From Rhizobiaceae bacterium (GTDB taxonomy: Bacteria; Pseudomonadota; Alphaproteobacteria; Rhizobiales; Rhizobiaceae): a stretch of 5,941 nucleotides of DNA. Each line of letters starts with the position of its first letter. Positions within the stretch are counted from its first letter, which is position 1. Under the pieces are notes generated by a model, which was given only the letters and a program-made list of their open reading frames with translations, did no database searches and was not told where the DNA came from. Positions 1 to 5,941 of the stretch are shown piece by piece. The DNA lies in NCBI GenBank assembly GCA_004299545.1, contig SCRB01000444.1:1-5941 (forward strand), given 5' to 3'. The position numbers were made by a program, and so were the translations under genes.

Positions 1-1
1 G

Positions 2-157
2 GCGCTCACGGAGCCGGGAGTCGAGCGCATGGTTATGCGCGGCCGGCCGATGAAGGATTATATTGTCGTCGCAGCCGACAGGCTGGGCGACGCGGCGCTT
101 CAAAAATGGGTCGGCCTTGCGATCGCTTTCGCTGGCGCCCTTCCGGCGAAAGACTGA
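2..157 (+). CDS. TfoX/Sxy N-terminal-domain family protein, C-terminal fragment
   Basis: This open frame enters from the left edge and ends at a TGA, leaving 51 residues. The visible part contains [17 protein letters not shown], then [19 protein letters not shown]. From memory, the GRPM(K/R)(D/E)Y(V/I)VV block, followed by a short helix with W and a terminal LP.K, is typical of the small (about 110-residue) single-domain TfoX/Sxy N-terminal family proteins of Alphaproteobacteria. The start and the N-terminal half are missing, so the assignment rests on the C-terminal signature only. E. coli TfoX/Sxy regulates competence, but the role of these short single-domain homologues is unknown and I do not infer one. 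The gene lies upstream of icd on the same strand, with 124 bases between its stop and the icd start. The alternative is an unrelated small conserved protein. Confidence 0.6.
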   Translation, partial: ALTEPGVERMVMRGRPMKDYIVVAADRLGDAALQKWVGLAIAFAGALPAKD

Positions 158-164
158 TCCCCCA

Positions 165-208
165 GGAAAGCACCAAGCCAGGCTCGCCGATCGCCCCGGC
201 CGCTTTCC
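165..208 (+). terminator. Weak candidate terminator hairpin after the TfoX-like gene
   Basis: A perfect 7-base inverted repeat, GGAAAGC (165-171) and GCTTTCC (202-208), encloses 30 GC-rich bases that can pair further internally (GGC at 181-183 with GCC at 193-195). It begins 8 bases after the TGA of the upstream gene and is followed only by ATTT, so it lacks a good U tract. It could end the TfoX-like transcript before the candidate icd promoter. The long loop makes this tentative. Confidence 0.3.
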
Positions 209-210
209 AT

Positions 211-238
211 TTGCGCGCGGTGCTGCGGGTGCTATAGG
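211..238 (+). promoter_or_regulatory. Candidate sigma-70-type promoter for icd
   Basis: A -35-like TTGCGC (211-216) is separated by 16 bases from a -10-like TATAGG (233-238). The -35 matches the consensus TTG core, and the -10 resembles the alphaproteobacterial CTATAT element. Transcription would begin near 245, giving a leader of roughly 37 bases before the icd ATG. The match is by eye only. The remaining sequence between 158 and 281 shows nothing else clear. Confidence 0.35.
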
Positions 239-281
239 GGCGCGAACCATCCTCCCAAACACGCTTTCCCGGAGACTGCCC

Positions 282-1493
282 ATGGCCAAGATCAAAGTCG
301 CAAATCCAGTCGTCGAACTCGACGGCGACGAGATGACGCGCATTATCTGGCAGCTCATCAAGGACAAGCTGATCCACCCCTATCTGGACATCAATCTCGA
401 TTATTACGATCTCGGCGTCGAGCATCGCGACGCCACCGAAGACCGTGTGACGGTCGATGCGGCGGAAGCCATCAAGAAATACGGCGTCGGCGTGAAATGC
501 GCGACGATCACGCCCGACGAGGCCCGCGTCAAGGAATTCAACCTCAAGAAGATGTGGAAGTCGCCCAACGGCACGATCCGCAACATCTTGGGCGGCGTCA
601 TTTTCCGCGAGCCGATCATCTGCCGCAACGTGCCGCGCCTGGTGCCCGGCTGGACCAAGCCGATTGTCATCGGCCGCCATGCCTATGGCGACCAGTATCG
701 CGCCACCGATTTCCGCTATCCCGGCAAGGGTAAGCTGTCGATCAGGTTCATCGGCGAAGATGGCAAGGTGATCGAGCACGAGGTGTTCGACGCTCCGGGT
801 TCGGGTGTCGCCATGGCGATGTACAATCTCGATGATTCCATCCGCGACTTCGCCCGCGCTTCGCTTAATTACGGCCTCTTGCGCAACTACCCGGTCTATC
901 TCTCGACCAAGAATACCATTCTCAAGGTCTATGACGGCCGCTTCAAGGACATTTTCCAGGAAGTCTACGAGAAGGAATTCGAGGCCGAATTCAAGGCGCG
1001 CAAGCTCACCTACGAACATCGGCTGATCGACGACATGGTGGCGTCGAGCCTGAAATGGTCGGGCGGCTATATCTGGGCCTGTAAGAACTATGACGGCGAC
1101 GTGCAGTCCGACACCGTGGCGCAGGGCTTCGGCTCGCTCGGCCTGATGACCTCGGTGCTGATGACGCCGGACGGCAGGACGGTCGAGGCGGAAGCCGCAC
1201 ACGGCACCGTGACGCGCCATTTCCGCCAGCATCAGAAGGGCGAGGAAACATCGACCAATTCGATCGCTTCCATCTTCGCCTGGACGCGCGGTCTGGCGCA
1301 CCGCGCCAAGCTCGACGGCAACGAGGACCTGAAGAAGTTTTCCGACACACTTGAGAAAGTCTGCGTCGCGACCGTCGAAAGCGGCTCGATGACCAAGGAT
1401 CTTGCTCTTCTCATCGGCCCCGACCAACCCTGGCTCTCCACAACCGGCTTCCTCGACAAGGTGGACGAGAACCTTCAGAAGGCGATGGCCTGA
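282..1493 (+). CDS. icd: NADP-dependent isocitrate dehydrogenase, homodimeric eukaryotic-like type
   Basis: This cytoplasmic TCA-cycle enzyme oxidatively decarboxylates isocitrate to 2-oxoglutarate and makes NADPH. The 403 residues match the usual ~404 of the dimeric subfamily that also contains human IDH1, not the E. coli type. Visible blocks are [20 protein letters not shown] at the N-terminus; the substrate loop [13 protein letters not shown] (93-105, with S94, N96, R100) and R109; [15 protein letters not shown] (130-144), whose R132 corresponds to human IDH1 R132; and K210. The isocitrate/isopropylmalate dehydrogenase signature [20 protein letters not shown] (269-288) supplies the metal-binding aspartates D273 and D277. 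[10 protein letters not shown] (304-313) gives R312 and H313, the expected NADP-specificity pair. All appear intact. The ATG at 282 was chosen because homologues start [17 protein letters not shown] and GGAG lies at 271-274, 7 bases upstream. The frame stays open upstream to 63, but that extension overlaps the preceding gene and resembles no IDH. It stands 130 bases before aqpZ. Confidence 0.97.
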   Translation: MAKIKVANPVVELDGDEMTRIIWQLIKDKLIHPYLDINLDYYDLGVEHRDATEDRVTVDAAEAIKKYGVGVKCATITPDEARVKEFNLKKMWKSPNGTIRNILGGVIFREPIICRNVPRLVPGWTKPIVIGRHAYGDQYRATDFRYPGKGKLSIRFIGEDGKVIEHEVFDAPGSGVAMAMYNLDDSIRDFARASLNYGLLRNYPVYLSTKNTILKVYDGRFKDIFQEVYEKEFEAEFKARKLTYEHRLIDDMVASSLKWSGGYIWACKNYDGDVQSDTVAQGFGSLGLMTSVLMTPDGRTVEAEAAHGTVTRHFRQHQKGEETSTNSIASIFAWTRGLAHRAKLDGNEDLKKFSDTLEKVCVATVESGSMTKDLALLIGPDQPWLSTTGFLDKVDENLQKAMA

Positions 1494-1510
1494 CGACAAA
1501 AGCCTGACCG

Positions 1511-1533
1511 GCCACTCCCAGGACGGTGGTTTT
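1511..1533 (+). terminator. Weak candidate terminator after icd
   Basis: CCAC (1512-1515) can pair with GTGG (1526-1529), with a G-U pair (G1511-T1530) extending it. The stem is followed directly by TTTT (1530-1533), and the hairpin starts 18 bases after the icd stop. It is short, and partial readthrough from icd into aqpZ cannot be excluded. From 1534 to 1589 I see only a lone -35-like TTTTGACC at 1552-1559 with no convincing -10 at normal spacing. Confidence 0.3.
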
Positions 1534-1589
1534 GCCGATCTTCGCCGTCTGTTTTGACCCCTGCTTCCCGCCCGCCGCGACTCAACGTA

Positions 1590-1623
1590 GATTCCCTGCG
1601 GGGGCTCACCGCTGGAGGGAATC
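1590..1623 (+). promoter_or_regulatory. 5' leader hairpin sequestering the aqpZ Shine-Dalgarno sequence
   Basis: GATTCCCT (1590-1597) is the exact reverse complement of AGGGAATC (1616-1623), the last base before the aqpZ ATG. Inside this 8-bp stem, GCGG (1598-1601) pairs with CCGC (1609-1612). This stacks a further 4 bp on the outer stem, with a 3-base TGG bulge on the 3' side and a 7-base apical loop (1602-1608). The ribosome-binding site GGAGGG (1614-1619) lies half in the outer stem and half in the bulge. Such an arrangement can limit ribosome access, as in RNA thermometers or translational switches. The structure is read from the sequence; the regulatory role is inferred. Confidence 0.5.
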
Positions 1624-2340
1624 ATGCAGAGGAAATTGGCGGCCGAATTCTTCGGCACATTCTGGCTCGTGTTTTGCGGCTGCGGCAGCGCCGTGCTCGC
1701 CGCGGCCTTTCCGGCACTCGGGATCGGTTTTCTGGGAGTGGCGCTCGCGTTCGGCCTGACCGTTGTGACGATGTGCTATGCGGTTGGCAATATTTCAGGA
1801 GGCCATTTCAACCCGGCCGTCTCCATCGGCGTCGCGGTTGCGGGCCGCATGCCGGTCAGCGACCTCATCGGCTATATCATCGTGCAGGTGGTCGGTGCGA
1901 TTGTCGCGGCGGCGGTACTCTATGTCATCGCGTCCGGTAAGCCGGACTTTGCCGCTGGCGCTTTTGCCACGAACGGCTATGGCGCGCTCTCGCCCGGCAA
2001 ATATGCGCTGCTTTCCTGCTTCATCATCGAAGCGGTGATGACGGGATTTTTCATCTTCATCATTCTTGCCACCACGCATGCGAGAGCGCCCGCCGGCTTC
2101 GCGCCTCTTGCCATCGGATTGACGCTGACGCTGATCCATCTGGTGACGATCCCGGTGACCAACACGTCGGTCAATCCCGCGCGCTCAACCGGCGTGGCGT
2201 TCTTTGCGCAGACGGACGCCCTCGGCCAGCTTTGGCTTTTCTGGCTCGCTCCCATCGTCGGCGCTATCGTCGGCGGCCTGGCGTGGAAGTCGCTGTTCGA
2301 GGATGAACCGTTACCCCTCGGGGCGGCGCCCGCCGAATAA
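1624..2340 (+). CDS. aqpZ: Aquaporin Z, water-selective MIP-family channel
   Basis: This inner-membrane tetrameric water channel of the major intrinsic protein family passes water in both directions along osmotic gradients. The 238 residues fit the family (E. coli AqpZ has 231). The protein shows the six-helix, two-half-helix plan. Hydrophobic segments lie at about 5-28, 34-54, 80-103, 128-149, 160-178 and 202-222. The first NPA box is in GGHFNPAVS (NPA 63-65) and the second in TSVNPARS (NPA 184-186). The aromatic/arginine filter positions known from E. coli AqpZ (F43, H174, T183, R189) are matched by F43, H172, T181 and R187. The serine after NPAR, where glycerol facilitators carry aspartate, also argues for a water channel over a GlpF. 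The start fits [16 protein letters not shown] and is preceded by GGAGGG at 1614-1619. That site sits in a hairpin, so translation may be controlled. It lies 130 bases after icd and converges on alaS. No truncation is seen. Confidence 0.96.
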   Translation: MQRKLAAEFFGTFWLVFCGCGSAVLAAAFPALGIGFLGVALAFGLTVVTMCYAVGNISGGHFNPAVSIGVAVAGRMPVSDLIGYIIVQVVGAIVAAAVLYVIASGKPDFAAGAFATNGYGALSPGKYALLSCFIIEAVMTGFFIFIILATTHARAPAGFAPLAIGLTLTLIHLVTIPVTNTSVNPARSTGVAFFAQTDALGQLWLFWLAPIVGAIVGGLAWKSLFEDEPLPLGAAPAE

Positions 2341-2388
2341 AACAGCGGCGCGCCTGTTGCCTCGCCTGTAAGCGAAAGGTTGCATCAG

Positions 2389-2413
2389 CGTTGGCCGGCA
2401 AATCCGGCCAACG
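2389..2413. terminator. Stem-loop between convergent aqpZ and alaS, likely bidirectional terminator
   Basis: CGTTGGCCGG (2389-2398) and CCGGCCAACG (2404-2413) form a perfect 10-bp GC-rich stem with the 5-base loop CAAAT. It begins 49 bases after the aqpZ stop and ends 10 bases before the alaS stop, so it can serve both converging transcripts. Neither side has a real T tract (TCTCTACC follows on the plus strand, and CTGATGC on the minus strand), which is common in alphaproteobacteria. It may act with Rho or as a 3'-end stabiliser. A smaller imperfect repeat, AACAG (2341-2345) with CTGTT (2354-2358), lies immediately after the aqpZ stop. Confidence 0.6.
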
Positions 2414-2422
2414 TCTCTACCG

Positions 2423-5095
2423 TCAGGCAGCGGCGGTCAGCGCAGCCGAAACCGCGTTTATGGCCGCATCGGCCCTAGCACCATCCGGCCCGCCGGCCTG
2501 CGCCATATCGGGGCGGCCGCCGCCGCCCTGCCCGCCGAGCACGGCGGACGCCTTGCGGACCAGATCGACGGCGGAGAATCTTTTTGTCAGATCGTCGGTG
2601 ACGCCGACGACGACGCTTGCCTTGCCGTCTTCCCCGAGACCGACAAAGGCGACGACGCCTGAACCGAGCGATTTCTTGCCGTCGTCGGCAAGCGATTTCA
2701 GGTCACGCGGCGCTACACCCTGAACGACCTTGCCGAGGAACTTTGTCCCGTTTACCTCGGCGATGTCGGAGCCCTGCGCGGCACTTGCCGAGCCGCCGGC
2801 CAGCGCCAGCTTCTTGCGCGCTTCCGCCAGTTCCCGCTCGAGCTTGCGCCGTTCGTCCACCAGCGCTTCGACGCGATCCGCGACATCGGCTGGCGCGATC
2901 TTCAATGTCGAGGCGATCGCCTTGAGGCGTCTGTCCTGCTCGTCGAGATATTTGCGCGCTGCCTCGCCGGTCAGCGCCTCGATGCGGCGCACGCCGGCCG
3001 CCACCGGGCTGTCGGACAGGATGCGCACCAGCCCGATGTCGCCAGTCGCATTCACATGGGTGCCGCCGCACAATTCGATCGAATAGGGTCGGTTGGCCTT
3101 CTCGCCATGCAGCGCGGTGCCCATCGACACCACCCGCACCTCGTCGCCATATTTCTCGCCGAACAGCGCCATCGCCCCTTCGGCTCGCGCGTCGTCCACC
3201 GACATCAGCCGCGTAGTGACGGGGCCGTTCTGGATGACGATCTCGTTCGCCATGGCTTCGACCTGCTCGAGCTCGTCGGACGGAATGGGCTTGTTGTGGG
3301 AGATATCGAAGCGGAGCCGATCGGGTGCGACAAGCGAACCTTTTTGTGCAACATGCGTGCCGAGCACCTCGCGCAGCGCCTCATGAATAAGGTGAGTGGC
3401 CGAGTGGTTGGCACGAAGCTTCGAGCGGCGGGCGTGGTCCACCTCCATCTCGACGGCGAGGCCGGTGCCGACCGTGCCCTCCTTCACAAGCCCGTTGTGG
3501 ACGAAGACGCCGTCGCCGCGCTTCTGCGTGTCGGTGACCTCGATGACGAGGCGGTCGCCAACCATCATGCCGGTATCGCCCATCTGGCCGCCGGATTCGC
3601 CATAAAAAGGAGTCTGGTTGACGACGATGCCGACGGTTTCGCCCTCCCCCGCCTCGTCCACGAACGCGCCGTCCCTCACCAGAGCCGTAACGACGCCTTC
3701 CGCCTTTTCCGTCTCATAACCCAGAAACTCGGTCGGCCCGACGCGATCACGCACTATGAACCATATGGCGTCGGTTTTCGCCTCGCCGGACCCGGCCCAG
3801 CTTGCGCGTGCCTCCGCCTTCTGCCGCTCCATCGCCGCGCCGAACCCTTCAAGGTCGACATCGATGCCGCGCTGGCGCAACGCATCCTGCGTCAGGTCGA
3901 GCGGGAATCCATAAGTATCGTAGAGTTTGAACGCCGTTTCGCCGTCGAGCCGGTCGCCCCTGGCCATGCTCCCGGTGGCGTCGGAAAGCAGGCCAAGGCC
4001 GCGTGCCAGTGTCTTGCGGAAGCGGGTCTCCTCCAGTTTCAGCGTTTCGGTGATCAAAGCCTCGCCGCGCACGAGTTCGGGATAGGCCTGTCCCATCTCA
4101 CGCACGAGCGCCGGCACGAGGCGCCACATCAGCGGCTCGGCAGCGCCAAGAAGCTGGGCATGGCGCATGGCGCGGCGCATGATGCGCCTCAGCACATAGC
4201 CACGCCCCTCGTTGGAGGGGAGGACGCCATCGGCGATCAGGAAGCAGGACGAGCGCAAGTGGTCGGCGATGACCCTAAACGACGCCACGCTCTCCTTGTC
4301 CGGCCCCCGGCCGAGCGCCGAGGCGGCGGCATCGATCAAATGGCGGAAAAGGTCCGTCTCGAAGACGCTGTCGACACCCTGCAGGATGGACGCCATGCGC
4401 TCCAGCCCCATGCCGGTATCGATCGACGGGCGCGGCAGGTCGAGGCGCTCTTCCCTGGAGACCTGCTCATATTGCATGAAGACGAGATTCCAGAATTCGA
4501 GGAAACGATCGCCGTCCTCCTCGGGGCTGCCGGGCGGGCCGCCCCAGATATGCTCGCCGCGGTCGATAAAGATTTCCGAGCAGGGACCGCAGGGACCGGT
4601 ATCGCCCATCGCCCAGAAATTGTCCGAGGTGGGAATACGGATGATCCGGTCATCAGAAAGCCCCGCGATCTTCTTCCAATGGCCAGCCGCTTCGTCGTCA
4701 GTGTGGTAGACCGTCACCAGAAGTTTGTCCTTCGGCAGGCCGAAATCCCTGGTGATCAGGTTCCAGGCAAGCTCGATCGCGCGCTCCTTGAAATAATCGC
4801 CGAAGGAGAAATTGCCGAGCATCTCGAAATAGGTGAGATGCCTCGCCGTATAGCCGACATTGTCGAGATCGTTGTGCTTGCCGCCAGCGCGGACGCATTT
4901 TTGCGCCGTCGTGGCGCGCGAGTAGGAACGTTGCTCAAGCCCCGTGAACACGTTCTTGAACTGCACCATGCCGGCATTGGTGAACATGAGTGTCGGATCG
5001 TTGCGCGGCACAAGCGGACTGGAGGGAACGACCTGATGGCCGTTCTTCCGGAAATAATCGAGAAAAGTGGACCTGATCTCGTTGACGCTGTTCAT
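2423..5095 (-). CDS. alaS: Alanyl-tRNA synthetase
   Basis: This cytoplasmic class II synthetase charges tRNA-Ala with alanine and clears mischarged Ser/Gly. The 890 residues match the usual 870-900. The catalytic domain (about 1-245) has [15 protein letters not shown] (33-47), [13 protein letters not shown] (69-81), the motif-2 region [16 protein letters not shown] (88-103), [10 protein letters not shown] (165-174) and motif 3 GMGLERMA (228-235). A helical tRNA-binding region follows, with [12 protein letters not shown] near 390-401. The editing domain carries the zinc-binding HxxxH (H564, H568, in NHSATH) and CxxxH (C676, H680, in CGGTH), plus [15 protein letters not shown] (495-509). A charged coiled coil spans about 720-763. 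The C-Ala/DHHA1 domain ends with [16 protein letters not shown] (854-869). No key residue is missing. The ATG at 5095 was chosen because rhizobial homologues start [15 protein letters not shown] and GAAGG lies 10 bases upstream. A further in-frame TTG at 5125 adds 10 unconserved residues and is rejected. It runs in the same direction as recA, 192 bases downstream of it. Confidence 0.98.
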   Translation of the reverse strand: MNSVNEIRSTFLDYFRKNGHQVVPSSPLVPRNDPTLMFTNAGMVQFKNVFTGLEQRSYSRATTAQKCVRAGGKHNDLDNVGYTARHLTYFEMLGNFSFGDYFKERAIELAWNLITRDFGLPKDKLLVTVYHTDDEAAGHWKKIAGLSDDRIIRIPTSDNFWAMGDTGPCGPCSEIFIDRGEHIWGGPPGSPEEDGDRFLEFWNLVFMQYEQVSREERLDLPRPSIDTGMGLERMASILQGVDSVFETDLFRHLIDAAASALGRGPDKESVASFRVIADHLRSSCFLIADGVLPSNEGRGYVLRRIMRRAMRHAQLLGAAEPLMWRLVPALVREMGQAYPELVRGEALITETLKLEETRFRKTLARGLGLLSDATGSMARGDRLDGETAFKLYDTYGFPLDLTQDALRQRGIDVDLEGFGAAMERQKAEARASWAGSGEAKTDAIWFIVRDRVGPTEFLGYETEKAEGVVTALVRDGAFVDEAGEGETVGIVVNQTPFYGESGGQMGDTGMMVGDRLVIEVTDTQKRGDGVFVHNGLVKEGTVGTGLAVEMEVDHARRSKLRANHSATHLIHEALREVLGTHVAQKGSLVAPDRLRFDISHNKPIPSDELEQVEAMANEIVIQNGPVTTRLMSVDDARAEGAMALFGEKYGDEVRVVSMGTALHGEKANRPYSIELCGGTHVNATGDIGLVRILSDSPVAAGVRRIEALTGEAARKYLDEQDRRLKAIASTLKIAPADVADRVEALVDERRKLERELAEARKKLALAGGSASAAQGSDIAEVNGTKFLGKVVQGVAPRDLKSLADDGKKSLGSGVVAFVGLGEDGKASVVVGVTDDLTKRFSAVDLVRKASAVLGGQGGGGRPDMAQAGGPDGARADAAINAVSAALTAAA

Positions 5096-5137
5096 ATTCT
5101 TCAAACCTTCGGGGACCGCCGGCAACCGGATCAGGCC

Positions 5138-5166
5138 TTGTAGCGTCAGCCTCTATTCCTGTCCAG
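5138..5166 (-). promoter_or_regulatory. Candidate housekeeping promoter for alaS
   Basis: On the minus strand, a -35-like CTGGAC (5166-5161) is followed after exactly 17 bases by a -10-like CTACAA (5143-5138). The alphaproteobacterial sigma-70 consensus is about CTTGAC-N17-CTATAT, so the match is 5 of 6 and 4 of 6. Transcription would start near 5131, giving a leader of about 36 bases. The -35 falls within an inverted repeat at 5156-5175. Identified by eye only. Confidence 0.4.
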
Positions 5167-5175
5167 AAACAGGAA
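5156..5175. repeat. Perfect inverted repeat overlapping the candidate alaS -35 element
   Basis: TTCCTGT (5156-5162) and ACAGGAA (5169-5175) are exact reverse complements separated by 6 bases. The dyad covers the predicted alaS -35 and could be a repressor operator. It could equally be a small hairpin in RNA read through from recA. No known regulator site was recognised; it is not the alphaproteobacterial LexA box GTTC-N7-GTTC. Confidence 0.45.
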
Positions 5176-5208
5176 ACGGCCCCTGAATTAAAGAATGGCG
5201 GGGCCGTT
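5175..5208 (-). terminator. Second GC-rich stem-loop downstream of recA, candidate terminator
   Basis: AACGGCCCC and GGGGCCGTT form a perfect 9-bp stem (5200-5208 with 5175-5183) around a 16-base AT-rich loop. Read on the minus strand, the stem ends in TT and is followed by TCCTGTTTCTGG, the most T-rich downstream stretch of any hairpin in this gap. It could therefore be the effective recA terminator. It lies upstream of the predicted alaS start site, so it is probably not part of the alaS leader if that promoter is right. Confidence 0.45.
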
Positions 5209-5224
5209 GCCATGCTCGAACGGA

Positions 5225-5247
5225 ACTGCCGGCAGGAAGCCGGCAGT
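5225..5247 (-). terminator. Candidate recA terminator stem-loop
   Basis: ACTGCCGGC and GCCGGCAGT (5239-5247 with 5225-5233) form a perfect 9-bp stem with a 5-base loop, starting 40 bases after the recA stop. On the minus strand it is followed by TCCGTTCG, only weakly T-rich. The compact GC-rich stem fits a recA 3'-end terminator, possibly acting together with the adjacent hairpins. Confidence 0.5.
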
Positions 5248-5268
5248 CTGAAATCCAGGGATTTTCAG
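5248..5268. repeat. Imperfect inverted repeat just after recA
   Basis: CTGAAATCC (5248-5256) pairs with GGATTTTCAG (5259-5268), with one extra T as a bulge. The arms are separated by 2 bases, so as RNA the innermost pair would open to give a 4-base loop. It abuts the 5225-5247 stem and starts 19 bases after the recA stop on the minus strand. It may contribute to the recA transcript 3' end. Confidence 0.4.
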
Positions 5269-5287
5269 GAGTGAAAGCGGTAGCGGG

Positions 5288-5941
5288 CTACATGCCCGTC
5301 GCCTCATCCGTATCGTCCAGTCCGCCCGGCCCGCCATTCTCCAGGAAACGCTCGGCGATCAGCCCCGCATTCTGGCGCAGGGCAAGTTCGATCTCCTGCG
5401 CAACCTCGGGGTTATCGCGCAGGAATAGCTTGGCGTTCTCGCGCCCCTGACCGAGACGCTGGGAATTGTAGGAGAACCAGGCGCCGGATTTTTCGACGAT
5501 GCCTGCCTTCACGCCCAGATCGACCAGTTCGCCCGTCTTGGAAACGCCCTCGCCATACATGATGTCGAATTCGACCTGTTTGAAGGGCGGCGCGAGCTTG
5601 TTCTTGACGACCTTGACGCGCGTCTGGTTGCCGACGACCTCGTCGCGGTCCTTGACCGAGCCGATGCGGCGGATGTCGAGGCGGACGGAAGCATAGAATT
5701 TCAGCGCGTTGCCGCCTGTCGTCGTCTCCGGCGACCCGAACATGACACCGATCTTCATGCGGATCTGGTTGATGAAGATGACCATCGTGTTGGAGCGCGA
5801 GATGGAGGCGGTGAGCTTCCGGAGCGCCTGGCTCATCAGTCTCGCCTGGAGGCCTGGCAGCGAATCGCCCATTTCCCCCTCAATCTCAGCGCGCGGCGTC
5901 AACGCCGCCACCGAATCGATGACGAGGACGTCGATAGCGCC
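5288..5941 (-). CDS. recA: Recombinase RecA, C-terminal 217 residues (start lies outside the window)
   Basis: RecA forms ATP-dependent filaments on single-stranded DNA, catalyses strand exchange and triggers LexA cleavage in the SOS response. The fragment begins at the equivalent of E. coli residue 136 and runs to a TAG. It opens with the Walker B strand [16 protein letters not shown] (D at fragment position 9 corresponds to E. coli D144). DNA-binding loop L1, [10 protein letters not shown], is at 21-30. Next comes FINQIRMK with the ATP-sensing glutamine at 59 (E. coli Q194), then loop L2 [17 protein letters not shown] at 61-77. [32 protein letters not shown] and [15 protein letters not shown] follow, as in rhizobial RecA. 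The C-terminal tail is short and only modestly acidic ([12 protein letters not shown]), typical of alphaproteobacteria. Walker A and the N-terminal domain are off the right edge, as is the promoter with any SOS box. The internal GTG at 5911 is not the start, because the frame and homology continue to the edge. alaS follows in the same direction 192 bases downstream. Confidence 0.98.
   Translation of the reverse strand, partial: GAIDVLVIDSVAALTPRAEIEGEMGDSLPGLQARLMSQALRKLTASISRSNTMVIFINQIRMKIGVMFGSPETTTGGNALKFYASVRLDIRRIGSVKDRDEVVGNQTRVKVVKNKLAPPFKQVEFDIMYGEGVSKTGELVDLGVKAGIVEKSGAWFSYNSQRLGQGRENAKLFLRDNPEVAQEIELALRQNAGLIAERFLENGGPGGLDDTDEATGM

Noticed and set aside
63..281. A 73-residue N-terminal extension of icd from an upstream ATG.
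   Set aside because: It overlaps the end of the TfoX-like gene, runs through the candidate promoter and resembles no IDH sequence. The ATG at 282 has a ribosome-binding site and fits the family start.
33..1658. A 541-codon open frame on the minus strand, antisense to icd.
   Set aside because: It lies in exact codon register opposite icd, where stops arise only from sense TTA, CTA or TCA codons. These are rare in a high-GC gene. Its translation resembles no protein I know, and the icd frame is unmistakable.
5096..5125. An upstream TTG start that would add 10 residues to AlaRS.
   Set aside because: The added residues are not part of the family N-terminus. ATG at 5095 begins the conserved [15 protein letters not shown] block and has GAAGG upstream at 5106-5110.
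3056..5143. A 695-codon open frame on the plus strand, antisense to alaS.
   Set aside because: It is in the same codon register opposite alaS and has the same explanation: the high-GC sense gene avoids TTA, CTA and TCA. Its product is low-complexity in H, R, D and A and has no recognisable domain.
5211..5226. Two GTTC motifs on the minus strand between recA and alaS, as a possible LexA box.
   Set aside because: The two GTTC copies are separated by 1 base, not the 7 required for the alphaproteobacterial GTTC-N7-GTTC site, and they lie at the 3' end of recA, not its promoter.
1..5941. Search for a mobile element, CRISPR array, tRNA or rRNA gene, toxin-antitoxin pair or defence system.
   Set aside because: No transposase, regular direct-repeat array, cloverleaf or unexplained coding region was seen. 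Apart from short intergenic gaps, the window is filled by five recognisable genes or gene fragments.

Overview
The window is an ordinary chromosomal housekeeping segment of an alphaproteobacterium. It most likely comes from the order Hyphomicrobiales (Rhizobiales), near the Phyllobacteriaceae/Rhizobiaceae such as Mesorhizobium. This rests on the near rhizobial-type sequences of RecA, AlaRS and the homodimeric NADP-isocitrate dehydrogenase, on the high G+C content with strongly G/C-biased third codon positions, and on the clustering of recA, alaS and icd that I recall from rhizobial genomes. I could not run a database search.

Layout, left to right. The C-terminal 51 residues of a TfoX/Sxy N-terminal-domain family protein (2-157, +) run in from outside. 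A 124-base gap holds a weak hairpin and a candidate promoter. It is followed by icd (282-1493, +), the TCA-cycle isocitrate dehydrogenase. A 130-base gap ends in a hairpin that pairs with the Shine-Dalgarno sequence of aqpZ (1624-2340, +), an aquaporin Z water channel. aqpZ converges on alaS (2423-5095, -), alanyl-tRNA synthetase, and a strong GC-rich stem-loop lies in the 82 bases between them. Upstream of alaS, a 192-base gap carries four consecutive inverted repeats and a candidate alaS promoter. It separates alaS from the C-terminal 217 residues of recA (5288-5941, -), whose start lies beyond the right edge.

The four complete or nearly complete functions (central carbon metabolism, water flux, tRNA charging, recombination) do not form one pathway. 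recA and alaS are co-directional on the minus strand. The TfoX-like gene, icd and aqpZ are co-directional on the plus strand, and each probably has its own promoter or at least its own translational signals. All key catalytic or selectivity residues that I can check are intact, and I see no frameshift, mobile element, CRISPR array or RNA gene.

I found no evidence for a novel biological system here. The two observations most worth a second look are non-coding. One is the hairpin that ends exactly at the aqpZ start codon and buries its ribosome-binding site. The other is the run of inverted repeats between recA and alaS, one of which overlaps the predicted alaS -35 element.
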